DNA from: Bradyrhizobium sp. CCGE-LA001
GTDB taxonomy: Bacteria; Pseudomonadota; Alphaproteobacteria; Rhizobiales; Xanthobacteraceae
Reading direction: 5' to 3'
Assembly (NCBI RefSeq): GCF_000296215.2
Contig: NZ_CP013949.1
Span: 5,449,501-5,513,500, forward strand
Length of the DNA stretch: 64,000 nt
A model generated the notes under the pieces. It was not told the origin of the DNA. It did no database searches and worked only from the letters and a program-made list of their open reading frames with translations. This document shows positions 51,783-60,821 of the stretch, piece after piece. Both the position numbers and the translations under genes were made by a program. The stretch's first letter is position 1, and every line of letters starts with the position of its first letter.

Positions 51783-52769
51783 CTACTTCGCGACGAATCC
51801 GGCTTCCGTCATCAGCGACTTGTTGATGGCATCGTCCTCCTCGAGGAATTGCACCATGTCCTTGCCGGTGAGGAAGATCGGCTTCAACGCCTGCTTCTCC
51901 ATGTACTCCTTGTACTCGGCGGTCTGCGTCACCTTGTGGAAGAGATCGACGTAGAACGCCTGCTGCTCCGGCGTGACCTTGCCGGGCAGGAACATCGCGC
52001 GCAGCATCAGGTACTGGACGTCGACGCCCTCCTCCTTGCAGGTCGGGATGTCGGCCCAGGACTGCGTCTCCGTCACCTTGGTGGTGTAGGCGATCCGCTC
52101 CTTGTCGAACACGCAGAGCGGACGCACCTGGCCCGCTCGCCAGACTTCGAGATTTTCGGACGGGTTGTTGACGTTGGCTTCGGTGTGGTTGCCGACCAAC
52201 TGGGTCGCGGCCTCGCCGCCGGACTTGTAGGGCAGATAGGAGAATTTCGCGCCGGTCTTCTGCTCCAGGAAGACGGTCAGCACGTGGTCCTCGCGCTTGG
52301 AGCCGGTGCCGCCCATCTTGAACGGCGAGCTTGCAGCCTTCGCGGCCGCGACGAACTCCTTCACCGTCTTGGGGCCTGCGCTGTTGTCCCACAGCACGAA
52401 CTGGTCGAGCGCGATCACCGAGACCGGGGTCAGCTCGCGCCAGTTGAACGGGATCTTCGCCGACAGCGGCAACATGTAGATCAGCGAATAGGCGATCAGC
52501 ACCTTGTTCGGATCGCCGTCGCTGGACTTCATGTACATCAGCGCTTCCGCGCCAGATGCCCCGCCCTTGAGCGAGACGACCACCGGCTGCTTCATCAGAT
52601 TGTTCTTCTGGATCGCGGCCTGCATCATCCGCGCCATCTGGTCGGAGGCGCCGCCCGCGCCCGCGGCCACCACGATCTCGACGGGCTTTGCCGGTTCCCA
52701 GCCGGCAAACGCCGGCGTGCTCAACAACAGCGCCGTCGCAGCGCCGACGGCTTTCACTGGAATTCGCAC
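51783..52769 (-). CDS. tctC: tripartite tricarboxylate transporter substrate-binding protein
   Basis: A 328-residue periplasmic binding protein of the TctC/BugE type. A signal peptide (ALLLSTPAFAG) is followed by PVEIVVAAGAGGASDQMARM, the diagnostic start of this family. GGTGSKREDHVLTVFLE and FLPGKVTPEQQAFYVDLFHK are other markers. It delivers a carboxylate to TctAB. The start is GTG, with AGGGGA 8 bases upstream. The binding pocket does not reveal the ligand; the operon suggests a 2-hydroxy or dicarboxylic acid. Confidence 0.85.
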   Translation of the reverse strand: MRIPVKAVGAATALLLSTPAFAGWEPAKPVEIVVAAGAGGASDQMARMMQAAIQKNNLMKQPVVVSLKGGASGAEALMYMKSSDGDPNKVLIAYSLIYMLPLSAKIPFNWRELTPVSVIALDQFVLWDNSAGPKTVKEFVAAAKAASSPFKMGGTGSKREDHVLTVFLEQKTGAKFSYLPYKSGGEAATQLVGNHTEANVNNPSENLEVWRAGQVRPLCVFDKERIAYTTKVTETQSWADIPTCKEEGVDVQYLMLRAMFLPGKVTPEQQAFYVDLFHKVTQTAEYKEYMEKQALKPIFLTGKDMVQFLEEDDAINKSLMTEAGFVAK

Positions 52770-52912
52770 GAGTTTCGTCCCCTGATGTTTTTTGAGTTGT
52801 AGGTGCGGAAAATTCTATCCCTGCATAGTGCGGACTAATCCTGACGAGTTCAAGCAGACGGGCAATTCCACGCCTATGACTTTCGACTGACGAAGCCGGA
52901 AGCCCGTGAGAC

Positions 52913-53710
52913 TTACCTGCCCTTCCAGTTCGGCGTGCGCTTGTTGAGGAAGGCGTCCATGCCTTCGCGGAAATCTTCGCTCATATAGGCCTTCAGGATC
53001 AGGTCCTCGCCCTCTTCGCGCGACAGCGTGCGGCGAATGCGGCGCACCGCTTCCTTGGTGGCTTCCAGCGTGAGCGGCGCGTGGCTGGCAACGAGCTTTG
53101 CGGTCTCGTCGGCGCGGCGCTGCAGCGTCTCGACGTCGGGCACGATTTCGTTGAGCAGTCCGAGCGCGAGCGCTTCCTGCGCCTCGACGAGGCGCGCCTT
53201 GAAGATCAGATCCTTGGTGCGGGCGGGACCGACCAGCGCGACGACGCGGCTGATGTTCGACATCGACAGGCAGTTGCCGAGCGTGCGCGCGATCGGAAAG
53301 CCCATCCGCGTCGTCTCGGTGCCGATGCGCAGGTCGCAGCAGGCCGCGATGCCGGCACCGCCGCCGGTGCAGGCGCCGGCGATGGCCGCGATCACGGGCA
53401 CGCGACACTGCTCGAGCGTGCCGAGCACCCGGTCGATGCGGGCCTCGTAGTCGAGCGCGTCCTGCGCGGTCTTGAAGGCGCGGAATTGCGAGATGTCGGT
53501 GCCGGAGGCGAACGCCTTGTCGCCGGCGCCGGTCAGGATCAGCGCCTTGATCGAGCGATCGGCGTTGATCTCCTGGCAGATCTCCGCCATGCGGTCATAC
53601 ATGGCGAAGGTCATGGCGTTGCGCGCCTGCGGGCGGTTGAAGGTGATCCGCGCGATGCCCTCCTGGACGGAGTAGAGCAGGTCTTCGTTCGTCGTCGCAG
53701 GTAGGTTCAT
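52913..53710 (-). CDS. enoyl-CoA hydratase/isomerase family protein
   Basis: A 265-residue crotonase-fold enzyme. The oxyanion-hole elements appear as KAFASGTDISQF and IAGACTGGGAGIAACCDL, and the closing FREGMDAFLNKRTPNWKGR is typical. It lies between the aminotransferase and tctC genes on the same strand. The upstream paralogue on the other side of the cluster is at 60822. The exact CoA substrate is not known. Confidence 0.85.
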   Translation of the reverse strand: MNLPATTNEDLLYSVQEGIARITFNRPQARNAMTFAMYDRMAEICQEINADRSIKALILTGAGDKAFASGTDISQFRAFKTAQDALDYEARIDRVLGTLEQCRVPVIAAIAGACTGGGAGIAACCDLRIGTETTRMGFPIARTLGNCLSMSNISRVVALVGPARTKDLIFKARLVEAQEALALGLLNEIVPDVETLQRRADETAKLVASHAPLTLEATKEAVRRIRRTLSREEGEDLILKAYMSEDFREGMDAFLNKRTPNWKGR

Positions 53711-53739
53711 CGCGCGCTCACTTCTTCTTCCAATTTAGT

Positions 53740-54939
53740 TCAGGCCACCTGAGCTTGGGCCATCGGCACCGCATCGCGCCCCTTCAGGACGTCCATGGCC
53801 GCCAAAACCCCACCGCTCCGGTGCGGGATCTTGGCGAGATCGAGCCCCATCTCGACGCCGGCGAGCGTGCCCATCAGCATCAGATCGTTGAAATGGCCGA
53901 TATGTCCGATGCGGAACACCTTGCCCTTGACCTTGTTCAGGCCGGTGCCGAGCGACATGTCGAAGTTTTCCAGCACCACCTTGCGGAAGGCGTCGGCATC
54001 GTGACCATCAGGAACGCGCACGCCGGTCAGCGCCGGCGAATGCGCGGCAGGATCGGCGCATTGCGTCTCCAGGCCCCAGACCTTGACCGCGGCGCGCGTC
54101 GCGGCGCTGTGGCGCTTGTGGCGGGACCAGACGTTCTCCAGCCCCTCCTCCTCCAGCATCTTCACGGCTTCGCGCAGGCCATAGAGCAAATTCGTCGCGG
54201 GCGTGTAGGGGAAGGTGCCGAGCTTGTTGAAGCTGATGACCTCCTGCCAGTCCCAGTAGGAGCGCATGCCGGGATTGGCTTTCGCCACATTGAGCGCCTT
54301 CTCCGAGACGGCGTTGAAGCCGAGACCGGGCGGCAGCATCAGGCCCTTCTGGGAGCCTGCGACGGAGACGTCGATGCCCCAGGCGTCGTGCTCGTACTCC
54401 ATGGAACCGAGGCCGGAGATGGTATCGACCATCAAGAGCGCCGGATGCTTGACGCGATCGAGCAGCTTGCGCACCTCCAGCGGCGGAGTCACGCAGCCGG
54501 TCGAGGTCTCGTTGTGGACGACGCAGACCGCCTTGATCGCATGCTGCTTGTCGGCGACGAGGCGCTTCTCGATCTCGGCAAGGTCGGCGCCATGGCGCCA
54601 GTCGCTTGGGATGAAGTCGACGTCGAGCTTGAACTTGTCGGCGATGCCGCGCCACAGCACGGCGAACTGGCCCGTCTCGCACATCAGCACCTTGTCGCCG
54701 GGCGCGAACACGTTGACCATCGCCGCTTCCCAGGCGCCAGTACCGGACGAGGGGAAGATGATCACGGGCTGCTTGGTGCGGAACACGCGCTGCATCGCGG
54801 CGAGGACCGCGAAACCGAGCTCGGCGAACTCCGGACCACGATGGTCCAGCGTCGGCATGTCCATCGCGCGCAGCACGCGGTCGGGCACATTGGTCGGTCC
54901 TGGAATCTGTAGGAAATGCCTTCCAGTATGCACGGTCAT
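53740..54939 (-). CDS. alanine/serine-glyoxylate aminotransferase family protein (copy 1)
   Basis: A roughly 399-residue PLP class V aminotransferase, of the type that aminates glyoxylate or a related keto acid. It has FLQIPGPTNVPDRVLRAMD, IFPSSGTGAWEAAMVN, CVVHNETSTGCV, MVDTISGLGSMEYE and a cofactor Lys in SVAGSQKGLMLPPGL. ATG 54939 with GGAAGGA upstream was chosen. It is the tandem partner of the gene at 55081, with which it shares almost every motif. A shorter C-terminus distinguishes it. Confidence 0.8.
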   Translation of the reverse strand: MTVHTGRHFLQIPGPTNVPDRVLRAMDMPTLDHRGPEFAELGFAVLAAMQRVFRTKQPVIIFPSSGTGAWEAAMVNVFAPGDKVLMCETGQFAVLWRGIADKFKLDVDFIPSDWRHGADLAEIEKRLVADKQHAIKAVCVVHNETSTGCVTPPLEVRKLLDRVKHPALLMVDTISGLGSMEYEHDAWGIDVSVAGSQKGLMLPPGLGFNAVSEKALNVAKANPGMRSYWDWQEVISFNKLGTFPYTPATNLLYGLREAVKMLEEEGLENVWSRHKRHSAATRAAVKVWGLETQCADPAAHSPALTGVRVPDGHDADAFRKVVLENFDMSLGTGLNKVKGKVFRIGHIGHFNDLMLMGTLAGVEMGLDLAKIPHRSGGVLAAMDVLKGRDAVPMAQAQVA

Positions 54940-55080
54940 CGGCGTCCTTCCCGGTCTAGCCTTGGTTTGGTGGGCGCCGAATAGCACCATTTGACCGGCT
55001 TGTCCCCTCTCGAAAGGGTCCGTCCATGCATGGCGGACCGGCCTGCCCTCGCCTGCCATCCCTTCCATCGCGACCACCCC

Positions 55081-56283
55081 TTAGGTGCCGACGATCTTCA
55101 GATGCGGCGAGGCATTGCCCTGCGGGCGCTGCTCCAGCAGCTTCATCGCGACGTCGACGCCGCCGGCGCGGTGCGGCACGCCGGCGACCGACAGGCCCAT
55201 CTCGACCCCGGTGAGCGCACCGAGCAGTGTCAGCGCGTTGCATTCGCCGAGATGGCCGATGCGGAAGACCTTGCCTGCGACCTTGGACAGGCCCGAGCCG
55301 AGCGACATGTTGTAATTGTCGAGCACCACCTTTCGGAACTGGTCGGCGTCATGCCCCGGCGGCATCAGCACCGCCGTGAGCACCGGTGAATACTCGGCCG
55401 GCTCCTGACAGAGGATCTCGAGGCCCCAATGACTGACGGCGGCCCGGGTCGCGGCCGCGAGCCGCTGATGCCTTGCGAAGACGTTGTCGAGCCCCTCCTC
55501 CAGCAGCATCGCGATCGCCTCGCGCAGGCCGTAGAGCAGATTGGTCGCGGGCGTGTAGGGGAAGAAGCCCTTGGCGTTGGGCTTGAGCATCTCCTCCCAG
55601 TCGAAATAGGAGCGTGGCATCCTGTTGGTTTTGGACGCCGCCAGCGCCTTCTCCGAGATCGCGTTGAAGCCAAGGCCGGGCGGCAGCATGAACCCCTTCT
55701 GCGAGCAGCTGACGCTGACGTCGACCTTCCATGCGTCGTGGCGATAGTCGACCGAGCCGAGCGAGGAGATGGTGTCGACCATCAGGAGCGCCGGATGGGA
55801 GGTGCGGTCGATCGCGGCGCGGATCTCGGCGATGCGGCTCGTCGCGCCGGTCGAGGTCTCGTTGTGAACGACCATGACGGCCTTGATCGCGTGCGCGGTG
55901 TCGGCGGCGAGCCTCGCCTCGATCACGACCGGATCGGCGCCGCGGCGCCAGTCGCCCGGGACGAAATCGACCTCGATACCGAAGCGGCCGGCCATCTGCC
56001 GCCACATCGTGGCGAAATGGCCGGTCTCGACCATCAGCACCTTGTCGCCGGGCGAGAGCGTGTTGACGATCGCGGCCTCCCAGGCCCCCGTCCCCGAGGA
56101 GGGAAAAATCACGACGGGAGCTTGGGTCTGGAAGATCTTCTGGCTGCCTTCGAGCACGGTACGGCCGAGCTCGCCGAACTCGACGCTGCGGTGGTCGATG
56201 ACGGGCATGTCCATGGCGCGCAGGACGCGCTCGGGGACCGGGCTTGGACCCGGAATCTGCAGGAAATGGCGTCCCTGATGCAT
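55081..56283 (-). CDS. alanine/serine-glyoxylate aminotransferase family protein (copy 2)
   Basis: A 400-residue paralogue of the preceding gene. It shows FLQIPGPSPVPERVLRAMD, IFPSSGTGAWEAAIVN, MVVHNETSTGAT, MVDTISSLGSVDYR and cofactor Lys in SVSCSQKGFMLPPGL. It is the first gene of the reverse operon, 125 bases from the divergent GntR regulator. Two aminotransferase copies in one operon may work on different keto acids or form heterodimers. The donor and acceptor are inferred by family only. Confidence 0.8.
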   Translation of the reverse strand: MHQGRHFLQIPGPSPVPERVLRAMDMPVIDHRSVEFGELGRTVLEGSQKIFQTQAPVVIFPSSGTGAWEAAIVNTLSPGDKVLMVETGHFATMWRQMAGRFGIEVDFVPGDWRRGADPVVIEARLAADTAHAIKAVMVVHNETSTGATSRIAEIRAAIDRTSHPALLMVDTISSLGSVDYRHDAWKVDVSVSCSQKGFMLPPGLGFNAISEKALAASKTNRMPRSYFDWEEMLKPNAKGFFPYTPATNLLYGLREAIAMLLEEGLDNVFARHQRLAAATRAAVSHWGLEILCQEPAEYSPVLTAVLMPPGHDADQFRKVVLDNYNMSLGSGLSKVAGKVFRIGHLGECNALTLLGALTGVEMGLSVAGVPHRAGGVDVAMKLLEQRPQGNASPHLKIVGT

Positions 56284-56325
56284 GAAAACCTCCCAGTCGG
56301 CAGTTCGGACCGGCTTTTGAAGTCC

Positions 56326-56380
56326 TATTTTGCATTCATTTTTTGTCCTTTCAATCAGAATTTGGTATTCGATTGTGATC
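56326..56380. promoter_or_regulatory. candidate promoter and operators of the aminotransferase operon and gntR
   Basis: On the reverse strand, TTGAAA (complement of 56349-56354) and AAAATA (complement of 56326-56331) are separated by 17 bases. TTTTGCATTC (56328-56337) overlaps the -10 and TTTGGTATTC (56361-56370) lies upstream of the -35. Both fit TTTKGNATTC, which recurs before the FAD/Fe-S gene at 57175. A GntR protein encoded next door is the obvious candidate binder. Confidence 0.4.
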
Positions 56381-56417
56381 GTCGACGGGGCCAGACGGCC
56401 AAACTAGTGTGCTGCAA

Positions 56418-57155
56418 ATGAAATCCACGATTCCCGACAGCGGGGTTCCGATCGCCCCGCCCGCCGCTAATGGCGGCGACCGCCAGGAGGCCTCGCTGCA
56501 TGGTGAGATCCTGCTGCGGCTGCGCGACTACGTGGTCGAGGGCAACATCCCGGAAGGAGCTCGCGTTCCCGAGCGACAGCTGTGCGAGATGCTCGGCATT
56601 TCCCGCACCCCACTGCGCGAGGCGCTCAAGGTGCTCGCCGCCGAGGGCCTGATCGAGCTATTGCCCAACCGCGGCGCGCGCGTGCGCCAGCTCAACCAGC
56701 ACGACCTCGAGGAGCTGTTCGACGTGATGGCGGGACTGGAGAGCCTGGCCGGGCGCCTCGCCTGCGAAGCCATTACGGATGCGGAAATCACCGCGATCGA
56801 GCAGCTGCATTACGAGATGTACGGTCACTATCTGCATCGCGACATGCACGGCTATTTCCAGGCCAACCAGCGCATCCACGAGAGCATCGTCGCAGCCGCG
56901 CGCAACGAGACGCTGAAGACGGCCTATGCCAATTTCGCCGGCCGGATCCGCCGCGTCCGCTACTCCGCCAATTTCGCCCGCAAGCGGCAGCGCTGGGCCG
57001 AGGCGATGCGCGAGCACGAGGCCATCCTCGATGCCCTGCGCCGCCGGGCCGCAAGCGAGCTCAGCGACATCCTGTTCCAGCACCTGCGCAACAAGCGTGC
57101 GGCGGCTATCGAGCACCTCGCCGAGGCCGAAGAAGGCGCGCCAGCCGCGCCCTGA
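56418..57155 (+). CDS. GntR family transcriptional regulator (FadR/FCD subfamily)
   Basis: A roughly 245-residue DNA-binding regulator. The winged helix-turn-helix spans about 25-90, with PERQLCEMLGISRTPLREAL and AAEGLIELLPNRGARV. The C-terminal FCD ligand domain has FDVMAGLESLAGRLAC and AMREHEAILDALRRR, with the metal-binding His pattern. It likely controls the divergent aminotransferase/tct operon and the FAD/Fe-S gene in response to a small carboxylate. ATG 56418 was chosen; GTG 56409 is possible. Neither has a good ribosome site. Confidence 0.85.
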   Translation: MKSTIPDSGVPIAPPAANGGDRQEASLHGEILLRLRDYVVEGNIPEGARVPERQLCEMLGISRTPLREALKVLAAEGLIELLPNRGARVRQLNQHDLEELFDVMAGLESLAGRLACEAITDAEITAIEQLHYEMYGHYLHRDMHGYFQANQRIHESIVAAARNETLKTAYANFAGRIRRVRYSANFARKRQRWAEAMREHEAILDALRRRAASELSDILFQHLRNKRAAAIEHLAEAEEGAPAAP

Positions 57156-57167
57156 GGGACGGCCAGC

Positions 57168-57194
57168 TTGCTCATTTTGAATTCACAATATAAC
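57168..57194 (+). promoter_or_regulatory. candidate promoter with GntR operator upstream of the FAD/Fe-S dehydrogenase
   Basis: TTGCTC (57168-57173) and TATAAC (57189-57194) are separated by 15 bases, a little short. Between them lies TTTTGAATTC (57175-57184), the third copy of the decamer seen in the gntR-sgaA spacer. A repressor bound there would block the promoter. Confidence 0.35.
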
Positions 57195-57262
57195 CGACCA
57201 AGAACCGATATGGATAACGCAGCAAGGCTGGGCCAGCTCGCTGGATCAGTCCGGGATCAGGG

Positions 57263-60238
57263 ATGACGAACGCCTCCTCGCTCGAACGGCGCCTGCGCGC
57301 GGAAACCACCGGCGACGTCCTATTCGACGGCTTCAGCCGCGGCCGCTACGCCACCGACGCCTCGTTCTATCAGATCATGCCGGCCGGCGTGGTGGTGCCC
57401 CGGACCATGGACGAGGCCTTGCGGGCCATGGCGATCGCCCGTGACGAGGGTCTGAAGGTCACCCCCCGCGGTGGCGGCACCTCGCAATGCGGCCAGACCG
57501 TCAATGACGGGCTCGTGGTTGATCTCTCCAAGCACCTCAACCGGATCCTGTCGCTCGACGTCGAGAACCGGACCTGCGTGGTCGAGCCCGGCATCGTGCT
57601 TGATGACCTCAACCGGCAGCTTAGGAAGCACGGCCTGTGGTTTCCGGTGGATGTCTCCACGGCCTCGCGCGCCACCATCGGCGGCATGGCCGGCAACAAT
57701 TCCTGCGGCGGCCGCAGCCTGCGCTACGGCACCATGCGCGACAACACGCTGTCGATGGAAGCGGCGCTTGCCGACGGCACGCTGAGCCGCTTCGGCGAGG
57801 TCTCGCGCGATCTCTCCGATGTCGAGGCCGGCGACAGTGCGCGCGCCCTGTTCCGCGACATGCTCGATCTCGGCGCGCGCGAGGCCGAGGAGATCGCGGC
57901 GCGCTTTCCCAAGGTGCAGCGCCGCGTCGGCGGATACAATCTCGATGCGCTGGTGCCGCGCAATGCGCCGAACAACATGGCGCATCTCTTGGTCGGCTCC
58001 GAGGGCACGTTGGCCTTCACCACGAAGGTGGAGCTGAAGCTGTGGCCGGTGATCCGCAACAAGGCGCTCGGCGTTTGCCATTTCGGCAGCTTCTACGAGG
58101 CGATGGACGCGGCTCAGCATCTGGTCAAGCTGAAGCCGATCGCGGTCGAGCTGGTCGACCGCACCATGATCGCGCTCGGCCGCGACATCGCGATGTTCAG
58201 GCCGATCATCTCCGCCGCGATCAAGGGCGATCCGGATGCGGTGCTGGTGGTCGAGTTCGCCGAGGAGGACCAGGCGGATAACCTAATGCGGCTCAAGCAG
58301 CTCGGCGAGCTCATGGGCGATCTCGGCTTCGGCTGGAACAACGACACGCGCAAATGGGGCGGCGTGGTCGAGATATCAGAACCGGCGCTGCAGAGCGGCA
58401 TCGCCGATTTCCGCGCCGCCGGCCTCAACGTCATGATGTCGATGAAGCAGGAGGGCAAGCCGGTCTCCTTTGTCGAGGACTGCGCTGTGCCGCTGCCCCA
58501 CCTCGCCGACTACACCGCGCGGCTGAGCGAGGTGTTTGCCAAACACGGCACCAGCGGCACGATGTATGCGCACGCCTCCGAGGGCTGCCTGCATGTGCGA
58601 CCCGTGCTGAACCTGAAGCTGGAGAAGGACGTCAAGGCGATGCGCGCCATCGCCGAAGAAGCGTTTGCGCTGGTGCGCGAATACAAGGGCTCGCATTCCG
58701 GCGAGCACGGCGACGGCCTGGTGCGTTCCGAATTCCACGGGACCATGTTCGGCGAGCGTCTCGTCGCCGACTTCAAGGAAGTGAAGCAGCGCTTTGATCC
58801 GGGCGGCGTGCTCAATCCAGGTAAGATCGTCGATGCGCCCAGGATGGACGACCGCTCGCTGTTCCGCTTCAAGCCGGACTATCGCGTCGGCGAGCTGAAG
58901 ACCAGGCTCGACTGGTCGGCCTACCCCGGTGCCGGCGGCGGTTTCCAGGGCGCGGTCGAGATGTGCAACAACAACGGCGCCTGCCGCAAGCTGGAAGGCG
59001 GCGTGATGTGCCCGTCCTACCGCGCGACGCGCAACGAGAAGGACGTCACGCGCGGCCGCGCCAACACGCTCCGCCTCGCCATCTCCGGCCAGCTCGGTCC
59101 CGATGCACTTTCCTCCGACGAGATGATGGAGACCCTCAAGCTCTGCGTCTCCTGCAAGGCCTGCCGCCACGAGTGCCCGACCGGCGTCGACATGGCCAAG
59201 ATGAAGATCGAGGTGCTCGCCGCGCGCGTCGGCTCTCACGGCCTGACGCTGCGCGACCGGCTGGTCGGTTATCTCCCGCGCTATGCCGGTCTCGCGTCGC
59301 GCTTTGCACCGCTGGCGAATCTCCGCAACAACAGTCCGCTGTTGCGAAGACTGTTCGAGCGCTTTGCCGGCATCAGCGCGCGGCGGGCGCTACCCGCCTT
59401 CCGCAGCGACGTGTTCGTGCCTCCGGCTGACAGCGTCGGCTCCGAGACAGGACGCGAGATCGTTCTTTTCGCGGATACGTTCAATCGCATCTATGAGCGC
59501 GAGAACCTCGAGGCCGCGTTGCGCGTGCTCGTGGCGGGCGGCTATCGCGTGCATCTGCCGAAACTCGCGAGCGGCGACCGTCCGCTCTGCTGCGGTCGCA
59601 CATTCCTTTCAGCCGGTCTCGTCGATGAAGCCAGGGCGGAGCTCGACCGGCTGGTAACCGCCTTCGCGCCCTACGCCGCCCGCGGCGTGCCGATCGTGGG
59701 CCTGGAGCCGAGCTGCCTCTTGACGCTGCGTGACGAGCTTGCCTCGCTGCGCAAGGACAATGACGCCAAGGCGGTCGGCGCCCACGCGCTGACCTTCGAG
59801 GAATTCCTGGTGCGCGAGGCCGAGGCCGGCCGGCTGCAATTGCCGCTCGGTACCATCGCCGACAAAGCGATTGTGCACGGCCATTGCCACCAAAAATCCT
59901 TCGGCGCCTTCAAGCCGGTCGAGCAGGTGCTGCGCCTCGTGCCGGGCCTGAAGGTCGAGACCATCGAGTCCAGCTGCTGCGGCATGGCGGGCGCCTTCGG
60001 CTACGGTGCGGACACCTATGACGCCTCGATCGAGATGGCCGAACTATCGCTGCTGCCGGCCGTGCGGCGCGCGGACAGAGATACGCTCGTCGTTGCCGAC
60101 GGCACCTCGTGCCGGCACCAGATCCACGACGGCGCCCAGCGCGAAGCGCTCCACGTCGCCCGCGTGCTGGCGATGAGCCTCGATTGCGCCGACACCAACT
60201 CCACTTCTCCAGCTGCAAAGGAACCCAGCCATGGCTGA
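57263..60238 (+). CDS. FAD-linked and Fe-S 2-hydroxyacid dehydrogenase (GlcD/Dld-like, large fused form)
   Basis: A 991-residue fused enzyme that oxidises a 2-hydroxy acid such as glycolate or D-lactate. An FAD-binding PCMH domain at about 43-220 shows TPRGGGTSQCGQTV and SCGGRSLRYGTMRDN. A FAD-oxidase C domain (about 240-540) has EHGDGLVRSEF. Iron-sulfur motifs are CNNNGACRKLEGGVMCPSY (about 567) and CVSCKACRHECPTGVD (about 628). C-terminal CCG domains have GLEPSCLLTLRDE and SSCCGMAGAFGYG (about 904), like GlcF. It combines GlcD and GlcF in one chain. It overlaps the GlcG-like gene by 8 bases. Confidence 0.85.
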   Translation: MTNASSLERRLRAETTGDVLFDGFSRGRYATDASFYQIMPAGVVVPRTMDEALRAMAIARDEGLKVTPRGGGTSQCGQTVNDGLVVDLSKHLNRILSLDVENRTCVVEPGIVLDDLNRQLRKHGLWFPVDVSTASRATIGGMAGNNSCGGRSLRYGTMRDNTLSMEAALADGTLSRFGEVSRDLSDVEAGDSARALFRDMLDLGAREAEEIAARFPKVQRRVGGYNLDALVPRNAPNNMAHLLVGSEGTLAFTTKVELKLWPVIRNKALGVCHFGSFYEAMDAAQHLVKLKPIAVELVDRTMIALGRDIAMFRPIISAAIKGDPDAVLVVEFAEEDQADNLMRLKQLGELMGDLGFGWNNDTRKWGGVVEISEPALQSGIADFRAAGLNVMMSMKQEGKPVSFVEDCAVPLPHLADYTARLSEVFAKHGTSGTMYAHASEGCLHVRPVLNLKLEKDVKAMRAIAEEAFALVREYKGSHSGEHGDGLVRSEFHGTMFGERLVADFKEVKQRFDPGGVLNPGKIVDAPRMDDRSLFRFKPDYRVGELKTRLDWSAYPGAGGGFQGAVEMCNNNGACRKLEGGVMCPSYRATRNEKDVTRGRANTLRLAISGQLGPDALSSDEMMETLKLCVSCKACRHECPTGVDMAKMKIEVLAARVGSHGLTLRDRLVGYLPRYAGLASRFAPLANLRNNSPLLRRLFERFAGISARRALPAFRSDVFVPPADSVGSETGREIVLFADTFNRIYERENLEAALRVLVAGGYRVHLPKLASGDRPLCCGRTFLSAGLVDEARAELDRLVTAFAPYAARGVPIVGLEPSCLLTLRDELASLRKDNDAKAVGAHALTFEEFLVREAEAGRLQLPLGTIADKAIVHGHCHQKSFGAFKPVEQVLRLVPGLKVETIESSCCGMAGAFGYGADTYDASIEMAELSLLPAVRRADRDTLVVADGTSCRHQIHDGAQREALHVARVLAMSLDCADTNSTSPAAKEPSHG

Positions 60239-60659
60239 CCTCACGCTCGACATCGCCCGCAAGATCCTCGACGCCGCCTTCGCCAAGGCCGGCGAGCTGA
60301 AGCTGAAGCCGCTGGTCGTCACCATCCTCGATGCACGCGGCGTGCTCAAGCTAGCCGCCGCGCAGGACGGCACCAGCCTGATGCGCGCCGAGATCGCGCA
60401 CGGCAAGGCCTATGGCGCCCTCGCCATGGGCATGGGCTCGCGCGCTTTGTTCCAGCGCGCGCAGGAGCAAGCCTATTTCATCGATGCCGTGAACACGATC
60501 GCCAAGGGCGCGCTGGTGCCGGTCCCCGGCGGCGTCCTGATCATGGACGGCGCGACATTGCTCGGCGCCGTCGGCGTTTCCGGCGACACCTCCGACAATG
60601 ACGAAGCCTGCGCGGTTGCGGGCATCCAGGCGGCAGGGCTGAAGGCCAACGCGGGGTGA
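60231..60659 (+). CDS. GlcG/HbpS family heme-binding-like protein
   Basis: A 142-residue small protein of the GlcG/HbpS (DUF336) family. It shows LDIARKILDAAFAKAGELK, VVTILDARGVLKL and GVLIMDGATLLGAVGVSG, with GDTSDNDEACAVAGI at the end. Members often accompany glycolate-oxidation genes (glcDEFG) or bind heme or corrinoids. The ATG overlaps the preceding stop by 8 bases, so it belongs to the same unit as the FAD/Fe-S enzyme. The function is unproven. Confidence 0.85.
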   Translation: MADLTLDIARKILDAAFAKAGELKLKPLVVTILDARGVLKLAAAQDGTSLMRAEIAHGKAYGALAMGMGSRALFQRAQEQAYFIDAVNTIAKGALVPVPGGVLIMDGATLLGAVGVSGDTSDNDEACAVAGIQAAGLKANAG

Positions 60660-60703
60660 GATGCTACTGCGAGCTTGGAGCGCGCGTGAGTCCAACTCCA
60701 GGT

Positions 60704-60802
60704 GTCATCGCCCGCGAAGGCGGGCGATCCAGTACTCCGAGACAATGCGAGGATACGGATGAGCCGCGGCGTACTGGATGCCCCGCCTTCGCGGGGCATG
60801 AC
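60704..60802. repeat. long inverted repeat (dispersed intergenic element)
   Basis: Arms GTCATCGCCCGCGAAGGCGG (from 60704) and its near complement ending GCCTTCGCGGGGCATGAC (to 60801) flank about 40 bases. Each arm also contains its own smaller palindrome around GCGAAGGC. Such units are typical intergenic repeats in Bradyrhizobium. It sits between the GlcG-like gene and the convergent enoyl-CoA hydratase gene. Confidence 0.75.
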
Positions 60803-60821
60803 CGTGGGGCTAGTTCCGCCC

